This document shows positions 18,599-27,134 of a DNA stretch of 64,000 bases, piece after piece (position 1 is the first letter of the stretch; the number at the start of each line of letters is the position of its first letter). Where the stretch lies: assembly GCA_002348385.1 (NCBI GenBank), contig DEBD01000013.1, positions 163,931 to 227,930 on the forward strand, read 5' to 3'. Source of the DNA: Gammaproteobacteria bacterium UBA2965 (GTDB lineage Bacteria > Pseudomonadota > Gammaproteobacteria > Pseudomonadales > Azotimanducaceae). The notes below the pieces were generated by a model that was not told the DNA's origin, ran no database searches, and worked only from the letters and a program-made list of their open reading frames with translations. The position numbers and the translations under genes are program-made.

Positions 18599-18609
18599 AG
18601 ACTTGCCCT

Positions 18610-19482
18610 CTATGAGTTTTGTGGCACTTCAGGAGCTTCTTCAGAGGCTCCGGCGCGGTAGTACTGATAATAGCTGCCGTGGTTGGTAGGCTTTTCGGCC
18701 GAAAGGTTGAGCACCGTACCAACGATGTTGCGAGAGCCCACGAGCTCAAGGGTCTGTTTCAGGTCGTCCGCCGTGGTGGAATTTTCATCCACCACAACAA
18801 GCAAGCAGTCGAGATTCATGGACACCGCCAGGACATCGTCTCCAATGAGCGCCGGTGGCAGGTCAACCACGTATAGTGTGGGATATCCGTTAGTCATTGC
18901 GCTGGCAAAGATGTCTGACATTCGGGACGACTTCAGATACTCGGGCGTCAATCCGGACGCCCCGTCGGGCGCACCGCACAGAACGCTCAGATGCGACCAA
19001 TTGGAGATGTCCACCAACACCTGTGGTAGCGAGCTTCTACCCAGCAGGTAGTCGGGCAATGCCAATTCGCTTTCGATTCCCATGTACTCGGCAATAGTGG
19101 GCTTGCGGATGTCAGCGTCTACCAGCACGGCCTGATGGTTGCCTTCGCGAGCGATGGACAATGCCAGGTTGCACGACGTCACCGATTTGCCCGCCTTCGC
19201 TCCCGGGCTGGTGATGCCAATCGACTTCCAGGAATTGGCACGCATGATCTGCAGAATCTTCGTTCGCAACAGCCGGTACTTGTCCGTGATTACCGGATCT
19301 TCCAGCGAATCGCCGGAAAGCAGCCTATTGTTATGCAGAAGCTTAGCGTCGAGCTCTACGGTATTCACCGCCGACGGCAGATCCTGCGGAAGTGCAACGG
19401 CTCCGGCTTGGGAGGGATTTACCCAGCCGCTCACACTCTGGTTCTGTTTCGCGCGTTCCAGCGCCTTAGTTATTGGATCCAT
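18610..19482 (-). CDS. Tyrosine autokinase (BY-kinase, CpsD/Wzc-C type), XrtA-associated
   Basis: The 290-residue protein is the stand-alone kinase half of a Wzc-like pair. A conserved KYRLLRTKI segment precedes Walker A SPGAKAGKSVTSCNLA. Walker A-prime VLVDADIRKP and Walker B VVDLPP follow. The C-terminal tail holds a small tyrosine cluster (SYYQYYRAG), the usual autophosphorylation site. These kinases regulate polymer length together with the chain-length protein, here encoded 18 bp upstream. The form fits the PEP-CTERM locus kinase group TIGR03018. It is cytoplasmic and has no membrane helix. Confidence 0.9.
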   Translation of the reverse strand: MDPITKALERAKQNQSVSGWVNPSQAGAVALPQDLPSAVNTVELDAKLLHNNRLLSGDSLEDPVITDKYRLLRTKILQIMRANSWKSIGITSPGAKAGKSVTSCNLALSIAREGNHQAVLVDADIRKPTIAEYMGIESELALPDYLLGRSSLPQVLVDISNWSHLSVLCGAPDGASGLTPEYLKSSRMSDIFASAMTNGYPTLYVVDLPPALIGDDVLAVSMNLDCLLVVVDENSTTADDLKQTLELVGSRNIVGTVLNLSAEKPTNHGSYYQYYRAGASEEAPEVPQNS

Positions 19483-19500
19483 GAGATTACGTACCCACGA

Positions 19501-21108
19501 TTACGGTGATGACCATGATGGCCGGTCGCTCGCCGCGATCCGAGGAATGACAGCAAGCGGTGGCGTACCGACGATGCTTGTGAGCTTTCTGGCCGAATTG
19601 ATTGTCTTGTCAAGGAACTCAGCCACGGTGACGAACGCCAACCCTACTGCCAATGCAAACAGGACGCCCAACAGGACAATCCCCACTCGATTGGGGCTCT
19701 CCGGAAAGAAAGGCTCGAAAGCTCGATTAGCCAACGTCCATTGCTCGGCCCCTTGGCTTGCTTCCAGTGTAACCGCCAACTGCGCTTCCAACTGCTTGCG
19801 GTTCAGATCCGAGAACCTGCGCAGCGCATCGTCGTAGCCTCGGCTCAACGACTTGTAGTCGCGCTCTACAATGGGGGTCTGGAAAAGACGATCCTCGTAC
19901 TGCTGCAATTTGAGTTGCAGGCCTGCGAGCTTTTCTTCCTCTGCGACCAAATTGGTCTGCGTGTTGGTCAGCTGGGTTTGCAGGGCAACGTATCGGGGAT
20001 TATCCGGGGGTAGGGCAGTCGGCTCGATATGGGCTTGCTGCGAAATCAGGCTCGTTTGCATACCGCGTTGAACCGCGGCCACCGCAGATTCCAACGCGGT
20101 GACCTCAGGGTGGCCGGGGGTGTATTTCTGGCGCGCCTGGCGAAGCTGCTCCTGTAGCGAGATGAGCTGCTTCATCAGCTCATCTGCCCGCGCGGAGTCA
20201 CCGGTTTGCTCGGCGAGGATGCTGATTTCGCGCGTCAATCGAACCACGTCCGGGTGCCGTGAAGAATACCGCGCCGTGGCCTGCAGGTACTGTGCGCTAA
20301 GGACACCCAGGCGCTCGCTTGCGGTAAGCATACGCTCGCCTTCCTGGGTCACCACGTCATCGTAGGGCTCGGTAAGCGAGAGCTCGGCTCGAGTCACGTC
20401 TATCCTTTGCAGCAATTCTCGAATGCGTGTCTCCGTGGCTTCGATTTCGCGCTCCGTGCGCTCATACAGCGACAGATTCATACCCATCAGTTCTGGCAGC
20501 TGGCGGATTTCTTCCTGCTTGAAGCCGGCCAGCTGTTTTTCCAGATCGGCGATTTCCACCTTGATGTTGTCCGCTTCGGCGTCGAGAAAGTCGAACACCT
20601 TGGTAGCCGCCTCCGTACGCGCCTGCACGTGTACGTCAAGAAAGCGCTCGGCGAGGTCGTCGGTGACGCGCTTGGCAAGTTCTGCAGAATTCGCATTGAA
20701 TGCAACGTTGAAAGCAACGGTGGCCACGCGAGTACCGGCCCGATCAGGGTCGGTCGCCTCAACCTCTACCATGGAGACTTCGATATCCCTACGCATTTCG
20801 CGCACGATCCCAGCCTGATCCTGCTCGCCCGGGTACATGTCGAATTTTTCGGCAATCTCCATCAGATTCGTGTGGGTAACGATCTGTTGGCGAATCTGCT
20901 CGATCTGCTCCTGCACGTAGCCTGTTACGGTAGTAGCAACGAGGTTCTGGGGGATGGCCTGACGCTGAATCAGGATTGTGGCCTGGGCGCGAAAGGTGGG
21001 TGGAAGCAGCCAGGCAATCATCACGGCCGCAAGCAGAACGACCGAGAAAGGCACCAGGAAGTTCCATCGCCGACGACGAAGAATAGCCCAGTATTCACTG
21101 GGATCCAT
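19501..21108 (-). CDS. Polysaccharide chain-length determinant (Wzz/GumC type), XrtA-associated
   Basis: The 535-residue protein has an N-terminal membrane helix (about 16-34) after a DPSEYWAILRRRRW lead, a long periplasmic region rich in coiled coil (about residues 110-440, many Leu/Glu/Gln heptads), and a C-terminal helix near 490-508 followed by a short cytoplasmic tail. This is the PCP2a form that partners a separate tyrosine kinase and sets polymer length. I choose ATG 21108; the open frame runs up to 21288 but the extra 60 residues overlap the beta-barrel gene and have no family character. The start has no strong ribosome site, so a few residues more are possible. Confidence 0.87.
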   Translation of the reverse strand: MDPSEYWAILRRRRWNFLVPFSVVLLAAVMIAWLLPPTFRAQATILIQRQAIPQNLVATTVTGYVQEQIEQIRQQIVTHTNLMEIAEKFDMYPGEQDQAGIVREMRRDIEVSMVEVEATDPDRAGTRVATVAFNVAFNANSAELAKRVTDDLAERFLDVHVQARTEAATKVFDFLDAEADNIKVEIADLEKQLAGFKQEEIRQLPELMGMNLSLYERTEREIEATETRIRELLQRIDVTRAELSLTEPYDDVVTQEGERMLTASERLGVLSAQYLQATARYSSRHPDVVRLTREISILAEQTGDSARADELMKQLISLQEQLRQARQKYTPGHPEVTALESAVAAVQRGMQTSLISQQAHIEPTALPPDNPRYVALQTQLTNTQTNLVAEEEKLAGLQLKLQQYEDRLFQTPIVERDYKSLSRGYDDALRRFSDLNRKQLEAQLAVTLEASQGAEQWTLANRAFEPFFPESPNRVGIVLLGVLFALAVGLAFVTVAEFLDKTINSARKLTSIVGTPPLAVIPRIAASDRPSWSSP

Positions 21109-21149
21109 CAGGTAGTGTGCCGACCGGATCTGGTTCCCATCATCGACGA

Positions 21150-22424
21150 TCAAAGCCGAATACCCCTTGGCGCGTAATAGAGTGTAACCCCGAAAGCGTG
21201 GCTGTTCGCGCTTTTTGCAGACGACGCACGATCGAGCCACAAGTAGGAATAGTTGAAGCCAACGGCCACCCGCTCGACCAGTTGCCATAGCAATTCCGGG
21301 CGGAGCTGGATGTACTTCCTAGAGTAGTCGAAAGCACCTGCCAATTTTCCGTAGTCGGTCCTGTGCGCGGCAGCGGCCAGTGAGAACCCGAACCGTTCTG
21401 ACAGTCGCTTACGCCAGCCCACGCGAAGCCGGTCGGTTTCAACCACGTCACCATATGCGTTGGGCAAGATGGAACGCTCCGCGACTAGAAAAGTCTCGCC
21501 GGACAAGCCCCGCCGATCAAGCCTCGCCTTGAATACCGCACCGGTACGGCTGCCATTAAAGCGCTTGGTACGGCGCAGACCTGCCTCGAGATTCAGCTTG
21601 GTGAGTTCGGTCAGTCGGCGGGTCCACCCCAGCCTAGCACTCCAGCTGTCCGCGCCGGGTTTGCCTTCGGGATTGAAATGGCGAAAGTTCACCGAGAGCT
21701 CGGCAATATTGCGCGGACTGACTAAGTACTTCAGTTGCAAACCGCCGCCGTGTCCAGTGCTGTCGATCAGCGAACTTTCCACCCCATCGGGAAGATTGTC
21801 ATGGTACGTCCGGCGCTGGAATCGGTAGCTCAGGGTGGCCGACGCCCGCGCGGATAGGCGGTAAGAATAGCGTGGGGCGGCGTCGATCCGATATCGGGAC
21901 ACCACATGTTTTTCGGTCGCTCGATCGGGGTCACCGCCGGTAAGAATGTCGTCGTCCACGGTTGTGGTGTCGGCGTCTGGATCCAGCGTGTCATCGACAA
22001 TTTCGTCGGTCCCATCGAGTTGGAAGATCCTCAGCTGGCGCGTAAGGTCCTCACGCCGCACCCTCGCTCCCAGTGCAAGTCTTGAGCGCTCGAATTTGCG
22101 CGCGCCTTTGAGTTCGACGAAGAAATTCTCACGGGTGTCGTCCTCGGTTTCAGACTCTGAATATTTGCTCAGTCCCGCTCCGATGAGCGCACGAACTTCA
22201 TGGGCTTCACCCACGTTGTTCGCTCTCGCCTGAATCAGGGCTTCAGTGATGGTGGAGCTCTCTTTGTTGATCTCACTGACGCGATAGTTGTCGATGTGGT
22301 TTACGTGAATGCTGGCGCTGGGCGAAATGGTCCATTCGGCATCCGCTGCGGGTGCGAGCATCATGGCGGTTAGTGCCACAGCGATCCTGCGGCGCGATAG
22401 ACGGGGTGTTGAACGCAAAATCAT
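21150..22424 (-). CDS. Outer-membrane beta-barrel protein of the EPS locus
   Basis: The 424-residue product begins with a signal peptide (charged MILRSTPRLSRRR, hydrophobic core, cleavage probably after APAADA). The rest is a series of alternating strands with many Arg/Tyr/Phe ends, for example LSYRFQRRTYHDN and FSLAAAAHRTDYGK, as in transmembrane barrels. It resembles the uncharacterised PEP-CTERM-system barrel TIGR03016 or BBP2-like proteins. It could form the outer-membrane exit channel for the polysaccharide. ATG 22424 is chosen because it gives the signal peptide; the frame extends upstream to 22619 over the export gene without merit. It lies 4 bp after the export gene's stop. Confidence 0.75.
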   Translation of the reverse strand: MILRSTPRLSRRRIAVALTAMMLAPAADAEWTISPSASIHVNHIDNYRVSEINKESSTITEALIQARANNVGEAHEVRALIGAGLSKYSESETEDDTRENFFVELKGARKFERSRLALGARVRREDLTRQLRIFQLDGTDEIVDDTLDPDADTTTVDDDILTGGDPDRATEKHVVSRYRIDAAPRYSYRLSARASATLSYRFQRRTYHDNLPDGVESSLIDSTGHGGGLQLKYLVSPRNIAELSVNFRHFNPEGKPGADSWSARLGWTRRLTELTKLNLEAGLRRTKRFNGSRTGAVFKARLDRRGLSGETFLVAERSILPNAYGDVVETDRLRVGWRKRLSERFGFSLAAAAHRTDYGKLAGAFDYSRKYIQLRPELLWQLVERVAVGFNYSYLWLDRASSAKSANSHAFGVTLYYAPRGIRL

Positions 22425-22428
22425 GGGA

Positions 22429-23025
22429 TTACGGTACCAACACGACATCGTCGGCTTTAAGCTGGATATTTTGTGCGAGGTTACGTCCACGCTGCAGCTC
22501 TTTGTAGTTGAACTTATAGACCGTCTCCTGGGCGCCGTCGCGGCGGATAATCTGCACGTTGCGCTGTTTCGCAAAAGGGGTGAACCCGCCTGCCAAAGTG
22601 ATCGCCTGCAGGACGTCAATGTATCTGCCCACCTCGAATTGACCTGGATTTTTCACCTGACCCGTGACGTAAATTCGCAAACCCCGCAGCTGCACCACGG
22701 ATACGGTGACAACGGCTTCGGGAATGTAATCCATCAGTCTTGCGCGGATCTTGGCTTCGGCCTCGCTGACCGTTGAGCCAGCTACAGCCACATCACCGAT
22801 GAGCGGCAGAGACACACCGCCGTCAGGCCGAACTGTCACTTGCCGCTGCAGGTCCGGCTCGCGCCACACCGATACATCCAGCACATCTTCGGGGGAGATC
22901 CGGTAGTCCGGGCTATCGGCGGCCTGCGCCTGTCCAGCTGCTAACAATGCGGCGCCCAGCACGATGAAAACGAGTCCACCGATGATTATGGTCTTCAAAT
23001 CCTTTGACGTTTGCATACTACCCAT
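22429..23025 (-). CDS. Polysaccharide export protein (Wza/EpsE-like), XrtA-associated
   Basis: The 198-residue protein has a signal peptide ending near AAGQAQA, then the polysaccharide export domain (YRISPEDVLDVSVW, VRPDGGVSLPLIGDV) and one SLBB domain (YVTGQVKNPGQF). This short form with no lipobox cysteine fits the PEP-CTERM export group TIGR03027 rather than full Wza. It probably forms a periplasmic/outer-membrane ring. The first ATG (23025) follows an AGGAGG site by four bases; a second ATG at 23016 is possible. It is the first gene of the assembly operon, which runs without large gaps to 15691. Confidence 0.9.
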   Translation of the reverse strand: MGSMQTSKDLKTIIIGGLVFIVLGAALLAAGQAQAADSPDYRISPEDVLDVSVWREPDLQRQVTVRPDGGVSLPLIGDVAVAGSTVSEAEAKIRARLMDYIPEAVVTVSVVQLRGLRIYVTGQVKNPGQFEVGRYIDVLQAITLAGGFTPFAKQRNVQIIRRDGAQETVYKFNYKELQRGRNLAQNIQLKADDVVLVP

Positions 23026-23364
23026 GGGTCCTCCTGGCTAGTTCGAAACGGGAACCTTGTGCCGTTGGCCATTTGAGCAGCAGAATAACTGCGTACCCGA
23101 TAACCGCATAGAACGATTATGTAACTAGACCGCGTGCAAACCCGCGTTCCACGTCTCGTTAGTTCGTTTCGAGGCGGTAATTATCCCTCGAACCGGCTCA
23201 AACGTCTCATTCGGAGTGTTACATAGCTCACAGGAGCGGCTTCAGCGGCGGTTGCGGTGCTATTTGCGATGCCATTGCCGCGTCAGGGCCTATATCACTC
23301 CCGCGCCATATATTCGCATAATATATATTATGTTAAATACAGTTGGGTTTTGTATCAGCGAGCG
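23026..23364. other. Upstream region of the EPS assembly operon (339 bp)
   Basis: This gap should contain the promoter of the minus-strand operon that begins at 23025. No sure -35/-10 pair was found. The left part is GC-rich and ordinary. The right part (23300-23345) is strongly AT-rich and holds a perfect 16-bp palindrome, listed separately. No believable gene is present. Confidence 0.5.
23317..23332. repeat. Perfect 16-bp AT palindrome
   Basis: The sequence CATAATATATATTATG reads the same on both strands. It sits 33 bp downstream of the stop of the GT-C gene at 23365 and about 290 bp upstream of the EPS operon start. It has no adjoining T-tract, so it is not a normal intrinsic terminator. 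It could be a regulator site or an AT-rich unwinding patch; function is unknown. Confidence 0.5.
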
Positions 23365-25083
23365 CTACCCTGAGCCCCCGAAATGCAGCTCGTAGAGCAC
23401 CAGCTCGTGCCCGTGAAAGCTCCCGAGGCTGCTAATTTCGGTCACGGTAATGTCTTTGCGTGCCAGCATGCCGCTCATATTGTGCTCATCGTCGGGACGG
23501 CCGGCGTCGACAAAATATCGTGGCTTCACCGTGTGGATTGTGGCGGCGTTGTTGTAGTGGCGATCCATGTAGATCGCGCGAACCTCGGTGCCGGTGGTTA
23601 ACATAGGCGCCCAGTCGCCGCCCACCAGTTCGCCCTCCTTTACGATAGTGGCCAACAGGTTACCAATGCGTTGGGCGTCGTAGGTGGGTGCTGAAAGGTG
23701 GCGGTATTGCCAGGCCGTGCAGACAATGAAGTGTAGCGCTGCCGTGGCGAGCACTGCTGCCGAGACTTTTACCGACAGGTGTTTATGAAGCACGAACATA
23801 CCGCAGATCAGCCCACCTACGGCAATCGGCAGCAGCACCTTTTGCACCGGCTCGGAAACTCCGGGATTTTCACCCTGCAAAAACGGGAGCCACGGCAGAA
23901 CGTACTCTATGAAACTGTTCTGGATAACCGTGGCCAGCGGGATGCAGAGAAGGAGCATGGCGAGCCAGCTCTTCCAATCGCCCTGCCCACCAGGCGAGTC
24001 CGTTCGCTTACGAAAAACGCCGATCGCTTCAATGGCCAGTAACAGCCCAGCGGGCACCGCCGGCACGTAGTAACGCAACGGGTCGTATGCGAACAAACTG
24101 AGCACCAGCGGGGTTAGAACAAATATGCTTATCAGGGCAACGTGGTAGCCGTCCTTGAGGGTTTCGCTCAGCCCCTTCACGCGTAAAATCAGTATCGTGC
24201 CGAGATAGCCCAGGATGGTCGTCGTGGGCGCCAACAGGTGCATATCATTCTGCAGCACCGTCCAGGTCGACAGCTGACCGAGCTCCAGCCTGCTCAGCCA
24301 GGCTCGGCTTGTAGAGTAAAGGAACAGGACGCTCAACACGGCTGCGGTGGTAAATATTAGGCTACTGCGCCTGGAAGTGACTAACGCCGACCCCAACATC
24401 CCGCCGATGGCTGGCAGTAAGTACACAGCAGAAGAAAGCTTTATGTAGTAGGAGGCAATGGCGCCTACCAGGATGACTATGGCAATGCTCAGCACACGAC
24501 CCGATCGCAATCGCTCGGCAAACGCAAGGAACAGACCCAGGTACATGAACCCAATGATGGCCATCTCGAATAGAGCGGACCGGGAAAAGTGGAAAAGCGT
24601 GATGTCCGAAACAAAAAGGCCAATCGCCAGTGGAACGAACCAACCACCCCAACGCACCCAAACAAAGTAGCCGAGTGCCAATGCCACCAGGAGAAAGTAG
24701 CCGAGCGAGACGACCCTCGCGGGAGTGAGTTCCGTGGTGCCGGCCCATCTGAAAGCGTAGATGTAGGGCCACTGCGTGACTGGGCTGGCAGTCATCCAGC
24801 CGTCTCCGTAGCCGTCTTCCGGGTGCGCGGTTGTCGTTCCGAACCTTACGAGATTGCGCGGCGCGAGCGTCTTGTACCCTTCGTCAACATGGTAACCAAT
24901 GTCCTCAGGGATGTAATGATTGGCAGGATCGGCATCGAGTGCGAAGGACCTTGCCAGGAAACCAACCGCAAGTAGCAACATCCCAACTACCAACGGTAGC
25001 GTGCCAATCGGTCTCGTTATCAAGCCCGTCTCCCGGATCTGCGTAGTGACCTCGCGCGGAAAATGTCGACCGTTCCGCAACAT
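23365..25083 (-). CDS. GT-C-like membrane glycosyltransferase (ArnT/PMT-like)
   Basis: The 572-residue protein has a long first loop after one helix (about residues 55-110) containing HVDEGYKTLAPRN, the acidic motif typical of ArnT-like enzymes, and then about ten helices. A soluble C-terminal tail (about 480-572) follows. It should use a polyprenyl-phosphate sugar in the periplasm. I start at ATG 25083; the TTG three codons upstream is less likely. The gene reads away from the divergent GT2 pair at 25181, whose first member makes polyprenyl-phosphate sugars in its closest relatives, so the two may work together. This pairing is inference from context. Confidence 0.72.
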   Translation of the reverse strand: MLRNGRHFPREVTTQIRETGLITRPIGTLPLVVGMLLLAVGFLARSFALDADPANHYIPEDIGYHVDEGYKTLAPRNLVRFGTTTAHPEDGYGDGWMTASPVTQWPYIYAFRWAGTTELTPARVVSLGYFLLVALALGYFVWVRWGGWFVPLAIGLFVSDITLFHFSRSALFEMAIIGFMYLGLFLAFAERLRSGRVLSIAIVILVGAIASYYIKLSSAVYLLPAIGGMLGSALVTSRRSSLIFTTAAVLSVLFLYSTSRAWLSRLELGQLSTWTVLQNDMHLLAPTTTILGYLGTILILRVKGLSETLKDGYHVALISIFVLTPLVLSLFAYDPLRYYVPAVPAGLLLAIEAIGVFRKRTDSPGGQGDWKSWLAMLLLCIPLATVIQNSFIEYVLPWLPFLQGENPGVSEPVQKVLLPIAVGGLICGMFVLHKHLSVKVSAAVLATAALHFIVCTAWQYRHLSAPTYDAQRIGNLLATIVKEGELVGGDWAPMLTTGTEVRAIYMDRHYNNAATIHTVKPRYFVDAGRPDDEHNMSGMLARKDITVTEISSLGSFHGHELVLYELHFGGSG

Positions 25084-25180
25084 TTGCTTCAAAACGACTA
25101 CAGCGTTGATCGACCAGTCGATTGTAGCCTATTCTTTGGATTCTCACCCATGCAGGCATCAAGTTCCGCGCGCATTCCCG

Positions 25181-26137
25181 ATGTTCGATCCCTACCTATC
25201 CATTGTCGTCCCGTTGTTTAATGAAGAACAAAACGTCGAGCCGCTTGTGCGCGAGCTTGAGGGCGTTCTGGGCGGGTTGGAATACGCCAGCGAAGTCATC
25301 CTGGTGGATGACGGCAGCAACGACGCAACCTTCAATGTCGCCCGCGAACTTTGTGACGAATTCGACAACTTGAGCGTGGTCCGACTGCGGAGAAATTTTG
25401 GCCAGACGCCAGCCATGGTCGCTGGCATTCAACTGGGTCGTGGCCAGGTTCTGGTGACCATGGACGGCGACCTGCAGAATGATCCATCTGACATCCCCAT
25501 GCTGGTGAGCAAGCTCGAAGAAGGTTACACCCTCGTACTCGGTTATAGACGCAACCGAGAAGACAAGCTCATCACTCGCAAGGTGCCCTCTCGTCTTGCC
25601 AACCGGATGATCGCATCCGTAACCAGCGTGCGTATCCGAGATACGGGTTGCACGCTGCGGGCATACCGGGCAGACGCCATCAAGAACATCCCGCTTTATT
25701 CGGAAATGCACCGGTTCATACCGGCCATGTCCTCCATCATAGACAATCGAGTCATCGAGTTGCCCGTGAACCACCGGCCCAGGATCCACGGCGTATCGAA
25801 GTACGGCTTGGGCAGAATCTACCGCGTACTGTTCGATCTGGTCACCGTGCGTTCCCTTTTATCTTCTCTTCGCAACCCGTCATTGATATTCGCACCACCT
25901 GCAGTGCTCCTGATACTGCCCGCTCTGGCACTGCTGCTCTACGGCGCCGTGATCGGTTCGTCCGCCTTCCTTGGTGCCGCGGTAATCACCATCGCCGGCG
26001 GCCTCATTCTGTTTTCCTACGGGCTGGTCACCGAACTGATCGTCAGCCTGGGCGATATTAAGACGTCCGAATTGGCACGAATGACCCTGGTACGCAGGGG
26101 TGCTTCTCCCGACCAAGGGGGGTTACGTCGTGAGTAA
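25181..26137 (+). CDS. Glycosyltransferase family 2, DPM1/GtrB-like
   Basis: The 318-residue protein has the GT-A motifs VVPLFNEEQNV (9-19), VDDGSNDAT (42-50) and MDGDLQNDP (94-102) with an intact DxD. Two C-terminal membrane helices lie at about 245-295. This is the build of polyprenyl-phosphate hexose synthases such as GtrB, which load undecaprenyl phosphate with a sugar for a GT-C enzyme. I start at ATG 25181; the frame is open upstream to 24920 but that part is antisense to the GT-C gene. It overlaps the next GT2 gene by 8 bp and so is translationally coupled to it. Confidence 0.87.
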   Translation: MFDPYLSIVVPLFNEEQNVEPLVRELEGVLGGLEYASEVILVDDGSNDATFNVARELCDEFDNLSVVRLRRNFGQTPAMVAGIQLGRGQVLVTMDGDLQNDPSDIPMLVSKLEEGYTLVLGYRRNREDKLITRKVPSRLANRMIASVTSVRIRDTGCTLRAYRADAIKNIPLYSEMHRFIPAMSSIIDNRVIELPVNHRPRIHGVSKYGLGRIYRVLFDLVTVRSLLSSLRNPSLIFAPPAVLLILPALALLLYGAVIGSSAFLGAAVITIAGGLILFSYGLVTELIVSLGDIKTSELARMTLVRRGASPDQGGLRRE

Positions 26138-27134
26138 CGCACCGGCAGTTTCGGTGGTGATCCCCATTTCGCGTGTGGACCCCGACTTTGAGGACCTCAA
26201 CCGTGCGTACCTGGACACCTTGAACCAGTCCGACATCGACTGCGAGATTGTCTACATAGTCGATGTGGGCGACGACGAGGTGATCGCCCACGCAAACGAA
26301 TGCGTCAATCGTCAACACAATGCCAGATCAATAATTCTGTCTCGGCAGTTTGGCGACTCCACAGCCTTGAGAATAGGTCTGCAGCAGACCTCGGGCGAAC
26401 GCATTCTGGTTCTACCCGCTTACCACCAGATCGATCCGCGAGACGTGCTGTTGCTGCTCGAGAACCTGGAAGACTGCGACATGGTGTCGGCAGTCCGGGA
26501 TCGCTCCAAAGAATCCCTATTTGGGCGGCTGCAAGGCGGCATCTACAACACCATCCTCACCAGCATTTTCCCGGACAACGTGCCGGACATGGGTTGTGAG
26601 GCCTACGCGCTCACCCGGCAGGTGTCCGATGAGGTGACGATCTACGGCACGCAGCACAACTTCCTTCCGCTGTTGGTGTTTCGACAGGGTTTCGCCGTTC
26701 GAACGGTAACCGTCAGGCAATCCGAGCGAGCGACGGCACCACGCATCCGCAGACCAGGAACCTATCTGAGCGCTCTGCTGGACATCATCACTATGGTGTT
26801 CCTGACACGATTTACTCGTAAGCCTCTGCGCTTTTTCGGATTGATCGGATCGGCCTTCGTCGCTGCGGGCAGTGCAGCGCTGCTGTACGTGATCTTCGAG
26901 AAGTTCTATCTGGACATTGCTCTGGCGCCCAGACCTGCACTGGTTCTGGGGGCGCTGATTTTGATGGTGGGTATTCAGATCATCGGCATCGGCCTGATTG
27001 GCGAGCTGCTCATCTTCTTCCACTCCAAGGACGTCCCGGAATTTCACATCAAGGAAGTCGCGGGACAGCTCGGCAAAGAAACAGAAGACGACGAAGAAGA
27101 TAGCTACGCGGTCGGGAAATCCGACCAGGTTTAG
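26130..27134 (+). CDS. GT2-like protein with degenerate catalytic motif
   Basis: The 334-residue protein aligns by eye along its full length with the GT2 just upstream, including the two C-terminal helices (about 230-310). The key motifs are altered: VDDGSND becomes VDVGDDE (44-50) and MDGDLQNDP becomes LPAYHQIDP (95-103), so the DxD is lost. It may be an inactive partner that forms a heteromer with the active GT2, or an enzyme with changed chemistry. I use the GTG at 26130, which has an AAGGGGGG site eight bases upstream. The C-terminus is acidic (EDDEEDS). Its stop shares four bases with the convergent sugar transferase stop (TTAG at 27131-27134). Confidence 0.75.
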   Translation: MSNAPAVSVVIPISRVDPDFEDLNRAYLDTLNQSDIDCEIVYIVDVGDDEVIAHANECVNRQHNARSIILSRQFGDSTALRIGLQQTSGERILVLPAYHQIDPRDVLLLLENLEDCDMVSAVRDRSKESLFGRLQGGIYNTILTSIFPDNVPDMGCEAYALTRQVSDEVTIYGTQHNFLPLLVFRQGFAVRTVTVRQSERATAPRIRRPGTYLSALLDIITMVFLTRFTRKPLRFFGLIGSAFVAAGSAALLYVIFEKFYLDIALAPRPALVLGALILMVGIQIIGIGLIGELLIFFHSKDVPEFHIKEVAGQLGKETEDDEEDSYAVGKSDQV

